Origin: Chloromonas sp. AAM2
Taxonomy: Eukaryota > Chlorophyta > Chlorophyceae > Chlamydomonadales > Chlamydomonadaceae
Reading direction: 5' to 3'
Length of the DNA stretch: 42,215 bases
Assembly (NCBI GenBank): GCA_004335635.1
Contig: QAXH01004446.1
Coordinates: 1,886 to 44,100, forward strand
Under the pieces are notes generated by a model that saw nothing but the letters and a program-made list of their open reading frames with translations, was not told the DNA's origin and did no database searches. The position numbers were made by a program, and so were the translations under genes. Shown piece by piece: positions 12,101-22,271 of this stretch (the stretch's first letter is position 1; each line of letters begins with the position of its first letter).

Positions 12101-13268
12101 ACGTGTCCATCCATTGCAGGGCGCTGCACTGTTCCCCGCCGCCGCTATCCGCAGCGACCCCGGCATGGTGCTGACCAGCCTGCGCTTCCTGGGGCCGGAG
12201 CTGCTCACCACTGGACTGGTGGCGGGGCAACTCACGGTAGGGGTTGTCAGTGTTGTACATGGCTTTCAACACAAGCAGACTGGTGGCGGGACAGCTAACG
12301 GTCAGGGCACGGTAGGGTTTGTCAGTGCTGTTTTGATGCCTGTAGTCGGTAGTGCAGGACTGCTCAGCGGGAGCGAAAATATTGAGCACACCTGTCAACT
12401 TGCCTTGAGCAAACTCGCGGTGAGGGGTGAGACAGTGATTACGTGCAGAGAGCGCAGGGCAACGGGCAATGTGACAGCCAGGTCTGGAACAGCCATAAGT
12501 ACAATCGTGTGACGGCTAGGGCAAAAGCCTATAATACTCCATTATGAAGCTTCTGGCGCTGCCTGCGCTGATTTGTTCACTGTGTCACTTTTCTCATCTT
12601 TCAGGGACCCTTCAGCGCGGTGGTCGACCGGGTGGTGACCAACCAGTGGCTGCGAGCCTTCCTGGACCTGGAGTGCTTTGTGCTCAGCGGCATGCCGGCC
12701 AAGTGAGTAAATACTGGCCGTATATGATGTACTTTGCTTGTGCTGTCAGTTTACTCGTACTGTCAACTCCTGGACGCTAAGTCAGTGAGAGAGAAGTGTG
12801 GCAATTCAAAATTCAAAGCATTCATTGGAAATGATGTCGGTTACACCACTGTTGCCGCCATCAACGTACCGCTGTGACACTATTATTGCATCATTGTTAG
12901 CAGGTGTGAAAGAGTGACACGTGCAGTCGTTGATAATTCAAGGCTTAATGAATGAAGTTCCGGGACACCGCCCTCACCAACCCTGAGCAGGGAGACAAAA
13001 AGACCCTTACGTGGCAGCCTGGTCGTATCAACGAGTACAGCAGTGAAAGGCGTTCTGACACCTGAGCTCAGTAAGGGCTTGTGCAACCACCAGACTCCAG
13101 ACTCGTGCCTTGTTGCAGGAACATTCAAACAACACTGACAATAAGCATGCTAATCACAATGATGACAGCGAATGATCCTACTCTGTTGCAGAGATGATAA
13201 CAGTGAATAATTCTACTCTGTTTCAGAGATGATAACAGTGAATGATCCTACTCTGGTGCAGAGATGAT

Positions 13269-13308
<40 letters not shown>

Positions 13309-13374
13309 GTGAATGATCCTACTCTGGTGCAGAGATGATAACAGTGAATGATCCTACTCTGGTGCAGAGATGAT

Positions 13375-13414
<40 letters not shown>

Positions 13415-16400
13415 GTGAATGATCCTACTCTGGTGCAGAGATGATAACAGTGAATCATGACCCTTCTCTGGTGCAGGGACACTCTGTGCGCCGAGATGGC
13501 CTTCATGTTCATGGAGAGGAACGCTGGCAAGTCCGCCATTGACTACCCGGTAGGCTAATCATGTAGCAGTTTGATGACACTTTCTTGCATGCACCGGTTA
13601 TAGTTTGGCTGGGGGCCAATAAGAGGCTACTGGCCTCGGTCAATGACGTGTTGTGCAGCTGATAGTCACCAGGCGCCATTGGCTTACACCAAGCAGCTTT
13701 CACGCACCAGTTTGCGGCTTGGACTGGGGGAGCTTTGCTACCATGAAGTTGCAAGCTTGGCCCATGGCATGTTGTTTAGCTGGGAGTCAAGTCAGTGAGC
13801 TGGAGGTCACTGGCTCACAAGTTGTGCGTGCATGCATATGTGCATGTGTGCATGTGTGCGTGTGCATCTCTGCATCTATGCATGTGTGTGCATGTATGCA
13901 TGTGTGTACATGTATGTATCTGAATGCAGATGGGTGGCAGTGGTGCCATAGTTGACGCCCTAGTTCGCGGTATCAGAAAATACGGCGGGCGCGTGCTGCT
14001 GAGCAGCCATGTGGAGCAGGTGGTCATGGAAGGGGGCAGGGCAGCGGGCGTGAGGCTCAGGCCGGCACCGGGCAGCAAGGTACGATGCGCATGGGTGGGA
14101 AGACTTCAGTGCTTCATTTTGTCGGTTTTGAAGGTTTCAATGCATCGGCGTCAGTTTTTCTTGTAATTTCTCAACAAATATTCACGATGGGAAACCATAG
14201 AGGTTGCTAGGAAAAGCACCGAACAGGCGCTGGGAGGGCATGCATGGGAGGGCATGCGTGGGAGGGCATGCGTGGGAGGGCATGCACTGGAGAGCTTCAG
14301 TGTTGTTTTTTAGATAAGATGTGTAAACTGCAAGAACGACGGTTTATTATCAAGCTATTGCCGGTTGGCAGCAGCTCCAGTGCATGCAGCATCTCCATGC
14401 GCTCCCCTGCCCTGTCATGGCCCCATGTCGCAGGTGCAGGGACCGGAGGTGCTCGGCGCACGTATGGGTGTTGTGTCCAACGCCAGCTGCTGGGACACGC
14501 AGAGGCTGGTGCCCCGGGGGTCTGCACCAGCGGACTGGAAGACACAGGCACTCAACACACCACCCGTAAGAAAGACACTCTGATTAGGTATTCAGTTGAT
14601 AGGTCAGTGGTGGTAGTTAGGTATTCAGTTGATGGATAAGTGGTGGTAGCTAGGTATTCAGTTGATAGATCAGTGGTGGTAGTTAGGTATTCAGTTGATG
14701 GATCAGTGGTGGTAGTTAGGTATTCAGTTGATAGATCAGTGGTGGTAGCTAGGTATTCAGTTGATAGATCAGTGGTGGTAGTTAGGTATTCAGTTGATAA
14801 ATCAGTGGTGGTAGTTAGGTATTCAGTTGATAAATCAGTGGTGGTAGTAAAGGTGCACGGTCTGAACACACTGAATCCTCACTTCAACGATTGGCGGAGT
14901 CGGATGAATTTGTCAAATCTCCTTTTTCCTTCACGGCTTGGTTGTTTCGCTCGTCTCCCTGCTACTGAGCTTGAAATGCATAAAGTGTGTATCAAACTTC
15001 CTTTTTCCTTGGTTGTTTCGCTCGTCTCCCTGCTACTGAGCTTGAAGGCAAGTATGTGTGAGACTGAGTTACGTAGGCTTTGAGCAGCTCCTAACACCAA
15101 TGGCTCCATAACACGCAATAACGTATCTGGCCACGCCACCCCCACGTGCTTTTCCCCGCAGCTCGACTCCATGGTTCACCTTCACTTGGGCATTGACGCT
15201 ACTGGCCTCCCCCCCGACCTGGACTGTCACCATCTGGTGGTCAGGGACTGGTATAGGACCACTGAAGAGAACAACGTCATCATCGCTAGCATACCCACAG
15301 GTTAGTTAGGGTTAGCTGGGGTTTAGCTAGAGCTTAGCTAGGGTTTAGCTGGAGGTTGACTAAGGGTTGAGCTAAGGTTAGCTAGAGCTAAGGTTGAGCA
15401 GTCTGGTCGACGGGGGCCACCTGGGGTAGCCTACCTGGCTGACTTGGCAACATGGCAGTCGTGTTTTGCCTCCCTTGGAACTAACGCCTCATCATGCGGT
15501 GCTGTCGTGAGAGACAAATTTCGCGTGTGATGGTGCGCATGCATTTTGGTTGAACTACGTGTACTTGGCCATTGCCACATCAGATCAGCACAGAATCTGG
15601 CCAATGCTTGTTGTGCATGACCTGGCATGGCGAGAATTGAATTGAGATTTGAGTGGCAGGAAAGGCAAATACGGAACGGAACTGCTGTAACAGTTACGGA
15701 TTTTTCGATTGTCCCTGATTTTTCGTTTGTCCCTGAGTTGCGGGACGCATCCCTTACGCGCAGTGCTCGCACCGACACAGACGTAACAAGCCAGCAAGTA
15801 GGCGCACCTGCTTGCATGCCGTGGCCCTGTTTGCCTGTGTGGCCCTAACATGATCTTGTTTGTTGAAACGTGTGTGCTCCCGGGCAGTGTTTGACCCCGC
15901 CATGGCGCCTACCGGCAAGGCCACAGTGCACGCGTACTTCGCGGGCAACGAGCCGTACAGTCGCTGGCAGGGGTTGGACAGACGCTCGGCAGAGTACAAG
16001 GAACTCAAGAAGCAACGTGCTGAGCCCCTGTGGCAGGTGAGTGGAAAATCTGCAACAGGTCAGGAGTGTGGAATGAGCTAGACGCTTAGCAGCCGCATGC
16101 ATCACCCCTCATGGCCCCTACCACCCCTACCACCCCTCATGGCCCCTACCGCCCCTCATGGCCCCTACCACCCCTCATGGCCCCTACCACTTGAGCACAT
16201 GCGGTGCTCCGGGTCCAAGTTTAGGTTTATATGTATAAGCACATGTTGCTCCCATTCATCACTGCTCATCAGCTACTAACTCATCGCACGCCACCATAGG
16301 CTTCCCAAGTCACCAGAGTTGTTGCTCTGATTGCTGTCTCCTGCATTTGACCGCAGGCCTTGGAGCGTTTCATCCCGGACATTCGCGACAGGTCTGAGCT

Positions 16401-16753
16401 GACCATGATTGGCACGCCGCTCACACACGAACGATTCCTCAGGCGCCACCGGGGCACCTACGGTACGTGGAGCTCATCAGTCACAGATCATTCCCCACGG
16501 CTCATCGTCATGTTTATTACAACACACATCACCGTAGTCCGTAATCTCAAGGCAGTTTCACATCAAGTTCGTTAACAAGGTTACGAACAGCTGTTACGAA
16601 TTCAAATGAGACTACGGTAAGTTTCCATCTTGTTTATTGAATATTGATATCTATATAGACATGTATCTATTACATCAGGGAACATGCCCCAACTTGGGCA
16701 CCGCCTTGGCTGAAAGACGAAGAAAAGCAGCAAGACCAACAGAGTCTGGCTCG

Positions 16754-16794
<41 letters not shown>

Positions 16795-17821
16795 GGTCAT
16801 CACGTTATACCACAACATGTATACTTGCTGGTCTTACCACCTCTGTCTCTCTCTCTCTCTTTCCCATCTCCCATCTACCTTCGCTGCTCCCATCTCTCTC
16901 CCTTTCCAGACATGTAGTGGTACACGGACTGTTTACTTGGCGATACATACACACTGTGTCCGAACCCTGTCGCTGTTCAGGTCCCGGCATCAGCGCATCA
17001 GGGGGCGGCGGGTGGCCGGGGCCCAAGACGCCTGTCCCCGGGCTGTACGTGTGCGGGGATTCGACCATGCCCGGCATTGGCGTGCCCGCTGCAGCGGCAA
17101 GGTGGGGAGAGGGAAGGAAGAGAATCTATGGTGGACGCTTCGACAGTTTAGTGCACGGAAAGCCAACCAAAGCCCACCATGGTAGTTTCTGTGGCAGTGT
17201 AGTAGGGAGTGGCGTGGAGGTGATGGCACAGAACCCCACATGCACACTTAGGCCACATGTGCGGTGATGGAGGTAAAAAAAATTTCAGATCATCCACGAC
17301 AGGATCCAGTATCACTCACAGAAACTGTTTCAGAACTGGCAAACGTCTTCTTCGGTAGTTCCTGAGGTAGGCAGTAGAAGTCAGGTGTAGGCAGTATGGA
17401 TAACTGATACGCTAGGCAGCTAGGGTTATGTTCATGGGGGCTTTCTTTAACACGGGTTGAGGCCGGACTCAATTGCTGTGTTGCTCGCACTTGCTGGCCT
17501 GGAGCACGGGTGAACTGTTACACACTGCTAGCAGTGAAACTGAAAACCATTGTGTACAATACGCTAGCGCATTAAGCCACCCAAGGTGAACATCTTTGCG
17601 TCAGTCAGTGAGTCACTTGGTCTTTCCGCAGCGTTGCTCTGGTTGTGTTGCTGTTCCCTGCAATGCTGTGTCTTGAGCTGGTGAGCATACAAGTAGCTGA
17701 CCATCCTCCCCTGCTTTTCCCTGCTGCTGTGCCCTGCAGCGGCATGATGTGCGCCAACACCCTGGCGCCTGTGTGGTCACATCTGGGAATGATGGACCAA
17801 CTAGTGCCGGCTGCCCGCTGA
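7507..17821 (+). CDS. CRTISO-like FAD-dependent oxidoreductase, chloroplast-targeted
   Basis: Fifteen exons give 669 residues: 7507-7807, 7866-8064, 8214-8305, 10520-10629, 11457-11597, 12120-12236, 12605-12702, 13477-13549, 13930-14079, 14434-14565, 15162-15300, 15888-16036, 16357-16462, 16981-17101, 17740-17821. All phases agree. Residues 1-100 are rich in Ser, Ala, His and Arg, as in a chloroplast transit peptide. Residues 153-158 are GSGIGG, the Rossmann dinucleotide-binding loop; LYVCGDSTMPGIGVP near residues 624-638 is the C-terminal FAD site. LDRRSAEYK, GTPLTHERFLRR and HHLVVRDW are shared with the carotenoid isomerase/phytoene desaturase superfamily. The sequence is closer to the plant CRTISO-like branch than to true prolycopene isomerase, so the substrate is unproven. 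Intron 1 is GC-AG. A TGTAA signal lies 66 bp after the stop. Confidence 0.9.
7808..7865 (+). other. GC-AG intron 1 of the CRTISO-like gene
   Basis: Exon 1 ends ACAG and is followed by GCAAGT, the classic GC donor. Splicing to the AG at 7864-7865 gives a 58-nt intron and restores the frame into the FAD-binding domain. The next AG six bases on (7870-7871) is also in frame and would drop two residues. Without splicing the frame stops at 7813-7815. Confidence 0.6.
9126..9177. repeat. (ATC)n microsatellite, possible LINE 3' tail
   Basis: About 17 near-perfect ATC units. On the minus strand they follow the end of the reverse-transcriptase fragment by roughly 120 bp, which is where several LINE clades carry a simple-repeat tail. 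Confidence 0.85.
9300..9969 (-). pseudogene. Decayed non-LTR retrotransposon (LINE) reverse transcriptase, C-terminal part
   Basis: Minus-strand reading frames carry the typical 3' half of a LINE reverse transcriptase with frameshifts and at least one stop. In order: VMLMADNAAGL (just after the catalytic box, which is not intact), LEQTAEEWGMKLNYTKTQ in another frame, VNEFRYLGS, then KMRIYKATVVPILFYGAAES, QQHQLDVFNNTCLRRIL and RLRWLGHMGRMPD. Two N bases fall at 9837-9838. It is 5'-truncated, cannot be functional, and lies antisense inside intron 3 of the CRTISO-like gene. Confidence 0.8.
11006..11113. repeat. 28-bp minisatellite, 4 copies
   Basis: Units begin ACTTGTGATCCTTGCATGCG at 11006, 11034, 11062 and 11090. 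The array lies in intron 4 of the CRTISO-like gene and differs by one base between copies. Confidence 0.85.
11248..11370 (+). repeat. Dispersed repeat A, copy 2
   Basis: Shares the TTTGTCCACAGTGCTTTG block, a following TTCTGTGTTC, and the TGGGCCCCCCTGA block, in the same order, with 693-880. It lies in intron 4 of the CRTISO-like gene. Confidence 0.5.
11663..11684 (+). repeat. Duplicate of the 3' end and donor site of CRTISO-like exon 5
   Basis: 22 bp match 11580-11601 with one mismatch, and include the last 18 exon bases and the GTGA donor. The copy sits 83 bp into the intron and offers a second donor-like GT at 11681. Confidence 0.75.
12278..12335 (+). repeat. Duplicate of the 3' end and donor site of CRTISO-like exon 6
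   Basis: ACTGGTGGCGGG, then a diverged stretch, then ACGGTAGGG and TTGTCAGTG repeat the order at 12213-12256 (exon end TGLVAGQLT, then the donor). The copied donor GT is at 12312, 75 bp after the true one at 12237. Confidence 0.7.
13177..13476 (+). repeat. Array of seven 3' splice-site-like repeats before CRTISO-like exon 8
   Basis: The sequence CTCTGGTGCAG just before exon 8 recurs with little change, ending at 13191, 13226, 13261, 13332, 13367, 13438 and (true acceptor) 13476. Spacing is 35, 35, 71, 35, 71 and 38 bp; the two 71-bp steps contain (AAC)n tracts of equal length (about 13269-13307 and 13376-13413). A 106-bp higher-order unit is therefore repeated. Use of the nearest upstream AG brings in a stop (TGA) before the exon. 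Confidence 0.85.
14225..14288. repeat. GGGAGGGCATGCRT tandem repeat
   Basis: About four units of 16 bp, GC-rich and containing GCATGC, in intron 9 of the CRTISO-like gene. Confidence 0.8.
14585..14850. repeat. 33-bp minisatellite, 8 copies
   Basis: Units of 33 bp beginning TAGGTATTCAGTTGAT run from about 14585 to 14850 in intron 10 of the CRTISO-like gene, about 20 bp after its donor. Because the period is a multiple of three, long repetitive reading frames exist on both strands (RYSVDRSVVV and YLTTTTDLSTE); they are not genes. Confidence 0.9.
14922..15048. repeat. Tandem duplication, about 78 bp apart
   Basis: The stretch TTGGTTGTTTCGCTCGTCTC and its flanks, ending at CTACTGAGCTTGAA, occurs near 14938 and again near 15012 within intron 10 of the CRTISO-like gene. 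Confidence 0.8.
15301..15395. repeat. Degenerate GGGTTTAGCTA-type repeat starting at a splice donor
   Basis: From the first base of intron 11 (GTTAGTTAGGG) onward, irregular units of TTAGCTAGGG and GGTTTAGCT repeat for about 95 bp. The units loosely recall plant-type telomere repeats but have variable length and inserted CTA/CTG, so this is probably a local expansion. Confidence 0.6.
16756..16795. repeat. (AGGC)n microsatellite
   Basis: Nine or so perfect AGGC units in intron 13 of the CRTISO-like gene. Confidence 0.9.
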
Positions 17822-18748
17822 TCAATGCTGACCCTGAGTAGGAAACCATCAGGAGAAGGTTGACGTGCAAGGTACTCGCTAGCCGTATGTAATGGATGCA
17901 GTCCGGTGATGAACGACTGGGATGTACTGATTACATCAGGGGGGGCCACATGCACCGAGCGCAAACGCTAGCAAGCCATGCAAGAGACGAGGTTGGACTG
18001 GTGGCAGCTGCTCCCCGAGTAATGGCTCAGCGCAGCCTGACTCGTACCGCGTCACGATCAGCACATAGCTGGATAGCCTGACCTACTCCCTCTTTCAACC
18101 AAGGGTTGGTTGTTGAATGAAGGGCTGCTAGCGCAGTAGCCCATGCTCCACGTGGCAGCTCAGAGTGCACATGTGACACTAGGCCCAACAGCTTGTGTGA
18201 AATTATGAACACAATTGTTGTCGGTGGCATCCAACTGCCCTTCGCCAAATTTATGGAATCTTTGAACCACCCGCATTGTGGTGTGAGAATTGGGCACCAG
18301 AACCACTGAGCGTCCTGCTCATGCAGAAGTGACCCTGTGTGCGAGTGTACAGTGTAAAGAGGAGCGAAGTCCAGGTGCAGATATGAGTAGTCTTGTCTAC
18401 CATGCAAGCCCTGCGTTGGCCATCTACATCGCAAGGGTCGATGAGCACATGGTCCTTAACTCGCATAGTTAGAAGCCTTCTTTTGAGCCAGCCTAAGCCT
18501 AGGTGCATGGCATGCGTTGAGCCATGTGAAGGAGTTGAATCATGTCAGCCTCCTGTACGTCAGGAGTTGAATGATGTAATTTGCAACGTTGGCAAGCAAC
18601 CGCTTGTATGATTAAAGACAATCTGCAGACCTTTGTCCTGCAAACCTCACACCCCCATACCTTGGCCTTCTCCTTTCCTATACTCTTTGCCCTTCTCTGG
18701 CTTCCTTGGCCCCCCTTCCCCAGGTGTGGATTAGACCCCGTCGTGCGT
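17822..18748. other. Region between the CRTISO-like and Nudix genes, with repeat A copy 3
   Basis: At 17930-17995, in reverse orientation, lies a third, nearly identical copy of part of dispersed repeat A. Minus-strand frames downstream of it (18027-18434, 135 residues) match nothing I recognise and may be mobile-element debris. The last part should include the Nudix promoter. Confidence 0.5.
17888..17892 (+). terminator. TGTAA poly(A) signal, CRTISO-like gene
   Basis: TGTAA, the usual chlorophycean polyadenylation signal, lies 66 bp after the stop codon. One copy of a 5-mer is weak evidence alone, but the position fits. Confidence 0.45.
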
Positions 18749-21700
18749 ATGGTTGTGTGTTTCCACGATGCTTCTGCAGTCTGTGGCTCCCATGGTGAGT
18801 CGACTTCTTGAACATGCACGACCTACTGTTGCCTTGTGAAGCGCCCATGCATGCCCAGATGCTAACGCGCCGCCGACATTCGCGTCAAGAGCAGCAGCCC
18901 TGCGTGTTTTTGTTTGCACCATCATGTAGAAACCAGCACAGCGGTAAACATGCCATGTCAGTCACAAAACATGCCATAGCAGACATTCGCAGTGAGCAGG
19001 CTTGCACGGCATGTGCCTGTGTGCACCCTCTGGCTTGGCCGGCTTCTGCACATTCATGATCCTGAGGTGCATGATGAGCCTTGTTTGCACAGCAGAGCCT
19101 TGCCATTGCTCATGGGCCACGCAGCTGTCGCAAGAGGTGCACCATGGACCATTCTGCTTGCACTGCACTGCGCCTGCCAATCTGATGTCTGATACCATTG
19201 CTGGGCACAGAAGCCGGGACCTGGTAGTGGATATCTGGCAGCCATCGCGACCATCCAGGATCCGTGCGACCTCCTTGGCGCCCCTTTGCATGGTCTAGGA
19301 AATCGTTGGTCGGGTGCCTTCCCATCATCCATCATCATCCAATGGCCTAGGAAGGTTGCCCGGGGAGTAATGGTTTGGTACAGAATGACGGTGGCTTGCA
19401 GCGTGTGCGAGTGCAAGCTGAGGCAGGTCTGTAACGCCGATGAGTTACCCTTGACCTTCCCCAGCCGCGCGTGCAGCAAAGTGAAGCGTTCGCAAGTGTC
19501 AGTGATCGACCGGCGTGTATGACGTGTCGGCAGGCCGGGATGCACTTGCATCGGTGTGTCATGCATGCGCAGCGCCAGCTGCTTGTACACCATGCAATCA
19601 GATCACCCAGCCTTGGTGCAGCTACCCACCAAGCAAGCTGTTCCACCGTTGCACGTGCAAGCAGCTCCAACGCAAGCCCTGGAGTAGATCGCACGTATCC
19701 CCCTGAGCCCAGGGTCGGTGGGTGTCAGTCCATGACTGGATTACACAGGGTCAGACTGGATTACCCAGCTTGTCAAACTGGGGCACAACAGTAACAGCTA
19801 CAAGTGCGCCAGACACAAATGCGCATGCCAACCCTGCTCCCTCGCCCCGCCAGATCTGCTGCAACCGTAAATATGTGGCAATGGTTGAATGCCAACTTGC
19901 AGGCTGTGTCTTGCTCCATGCATCCTATTGTTGTTCCCAGCTGGCATGGCGTCACTAGATCAACCACGGCATGCATCTAAGGCACCTGACCAACGTGCAT
20001 GCATTTCCTGGAAGGAAAGGACGAGGACGCTGGTATGTAAGAAGGCCGAGCAACCCCCATAAAGCATGCATTCCTTGGTGTAACCCGCAGGTGTTGGTGT
20101 GGTGGTGTTCCGTCGACCGGAAGCCTTGGGGCAACCAGCAGACGTAAGTGGACTGAATACTCAGGATGAACCACCGGCTGTAATGATATCAAATGGCTGT
20201 CGGAATACATGGAAATGGGTCTATAACAGGCCCGTAATGATCCCGAGTGGCACACGACATGCGTGGAGACAGAACAGTCAGTTCAGTCCATGTGCTGCAT
20301 GCACACTGCCAAACCTAGTCTTAGGAAGGACAGTTGTGAAGCCCGATGTTGAGGAGGCCATCAAACAACAAGGCCATTTTGTGATAGCAGGTACAGGCTC
20401 CAACATTGTGATGCCTGCATGGTGCCTGTGCATGAAGCCATTTCCATGAGCACTCTGAAGCCTGACTTGCAGATCACGCGCCACATCTGCCGCTGATTAC
20501 AGCAGTCACAAGTGTAGGGTTCAGCACTGTCTATGTCTTTTGAAGCCATTCCATTGAAGCTTCACGCGGTGCATGTGCTGCTGAAGTGCTCATGTGCTGC
20601 TGTGTGCAGCTGCTGCTGATCCGGCGGGGCAAGGAGCCGAACAAGGGGCAGTGGTGCTTCCCTGGAGGCTCCCTGGAGCTAGGTGAGGTTCGAACATTGA
20701 ATCAGGATTCATTTCTATTGCTTTTGAACCGTATGATTGACATACGTACGATTGACATACCACTCCTTTGTGTATCTACCTTTGAGATTACCGTATGATT
20801 GACATACAGCTCCTTTGAGTATCTAAAATCAAAGTCAGCGGTCACTACATGCGAGCGTCTGGGCTGACTGTTTGTTTTGAGCGCATGCACATGCATCATG
20901 CCTATCAGGTGGTATTCATCGACGTATTGCATTCCAGGTGCTTCCTGCTGCACATGTGGCACATGGGGCACATGGGGCACATGGAGCACATGCACACATG
21001 GGACGCATGTGATCATGCAAGGTCACCTGTGCACGTCTGCAGGCGAGACCATGGCGGAGTGTGCTGTGCGGGAAGTGGCCGAGGAAACGGGCGTGGCAAT
21101 ACAGCACATGCCAGGTACGCTCGACCCATTTACGGATTTATTTGTTTACTTATGCACCCATTATGTACCCACCCGGTTATACCATAACTAGTAAAACCGT
21201 ATTGTGTGTAACTAATTTCCAAACGGCTTTTCAGTTTGCAAACTGGTTAGGCTCACAAAATACTTGCGTGCAGTGGTGCAAACTGGTACCAGCTGCTGCA
21301 CGTGCCGCATTATGCCTGCGTTTTTGTGTTTCAACTGACTGACAGGCAAGCCATTGGTTGTCACCTTCGTTGGTTGCTGTACTGGTCGGTTGGTTTGGTA
21401 CACTTGACCTTGACCGCTGTGCAAGTACTGACACTGAGCCAGGCAGGAAGCTCACAACAAGCAGCCAGGCAGGAAGCTCACAACAAGCAGCCAGGCAGGA
21501 ACACAACAACGAAGAATGCAGATGGCACGTGTGCGCTGTCTGGTGTGTGAGGACTGTGCTTAGGCCTCTTTTTGTGTGTGTAAAATGCGGAGACAATGAT
21601 CAGATTCGCAGCGTGGTCCTGTTTACCCTGAGAGCCCATGCAATTTCTGTGTGTATGCAGTGCCGTGATGGTTGAGTATGGTGTGCTTCTGCCTGTGCAG

Positions 21701-22271
21701 GCAAAGAGGACGAGGAGGAGGGATTCAGTGCGGACCTGCGTGTGCCGACGGCGTTTGCTGCGGTGGATGTGATGATGAAAGATGGAGACAGGCTAAAGTA
21801 CCACTATGCAATCGTTGAGGCAAGTGTAGGCTTGCAAGAACGACCAGCCGCAAATGCTTCGAAGACAGGGGGATCTAAAAATCAGGGTATGCACTCGATG
21901 ATAGCCCCTGCAATCAAATGCCTGACGCGGCCACAACTGCCAGCACATGCATGCGTGCAGCAATGCAAACCCTGCTCTTACCAGAAAGCCAATCCCTATG
22001 CCCGTGCCTGCTCTGACAAGCATCAGGTTGGCCACCACGGGTTCATCACACATCTTGCTCCTCACTCCTGTTTCCACAGGTGGCTGCATTGGTGGGGCCC
22101 GAGCATGCCTCCAGCCGACCCCAAGCCTTGGACGATGCAAGTGAAGCCATGTGGCTGCCCGTTTCTCAAGTGAGATCACTGCAAGGGCTGGTGCCCAAGT
22201 GTGCAGGCATCATGGACGAAGCACTCAGACGTTTCTCAGTGATATCACAGCCTCAGAAACGGCAACCGTAG
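18749..22271 (+). CDS. Nudix hydrolase
   Basis: Exons: 18749-18794 (tentative first exon), 20091-20143, 20610-20682, 21043-21114, 21701-21819 and 22080-22271, giving 184 residues. Nudix enzymes hydrolyse nucleoside diphosphates linked to another group; the substrate cannot be told here. The family box GX5EX7REUXEEXGU is complete at residues 53-75 (G, SLELG, E, TMAECAV, REVAEETGV) and is split by an intron after G58. LLLIRRGKEPNKGQWCFPGG just before it is typical of small housekeeping members. After the box come VPTAFAAVDVM and KYHYAIVE, the usual beta strands. The last intron has a GC donor, needed to keep the frame. The first exon (MVVCFHDASAVCGSH) fits by phase and donor only; another exon could precede it from an acceptor at 18722-18723. 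A TGTAA lies 46 bp after the stop. Confidence 0.88.
18795..20090 (+). other. Presumed intron 1 of the Nudix gene
   Basis: About 1.3 kb without a supported exon. A minus-strand reading frame of 179 residues (19054-19593) matches nothing I recognise, and similar-length frames overlap it, so I do not call it a gene. Confidence 0.4.
21438..21509. repeat. 26-bp tandem repeat, 3 copies
   Basis: Units beginning GCCAGGCAGGAA at 21438, 21464 and 21490 in the Nudix intron before exon 5. Confidence 0.85.
21820..22079 (+). other. GC-AG intron 5 of the Nudix gene
   Basis: Exon KYHYAIVE ends GAG and is followed by GCAAGT; the next exon begins after CCACAG with VAALVGPEH. No GT donor nearby keeps this frame, and AIVEVAA is the expected family sequence, so the GC donor is well supported. 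Confidence 0.8.

Noticed and set aside
14552..15083. Repetitive reading frames on both strands (RYSVDRSVVV and YLTTTTDLSTE)
   Set aside because: Produced by the 33-bp minisatellite in an intron; no flanking protein similarity.
15301..15395. Interstitial telomere sequence
   Set aside because: Units vary in length and carry CTA or CTG insertions; no perfect TTTTAGGG or TTTAGGG array.
19054..19593. 179-residue minus-strand frame in the Nudix intron
   Set aside because: No motif recognised, and overlapping frames on both strands are about as long, as expected for GC-moderate, stop-poor sequence.
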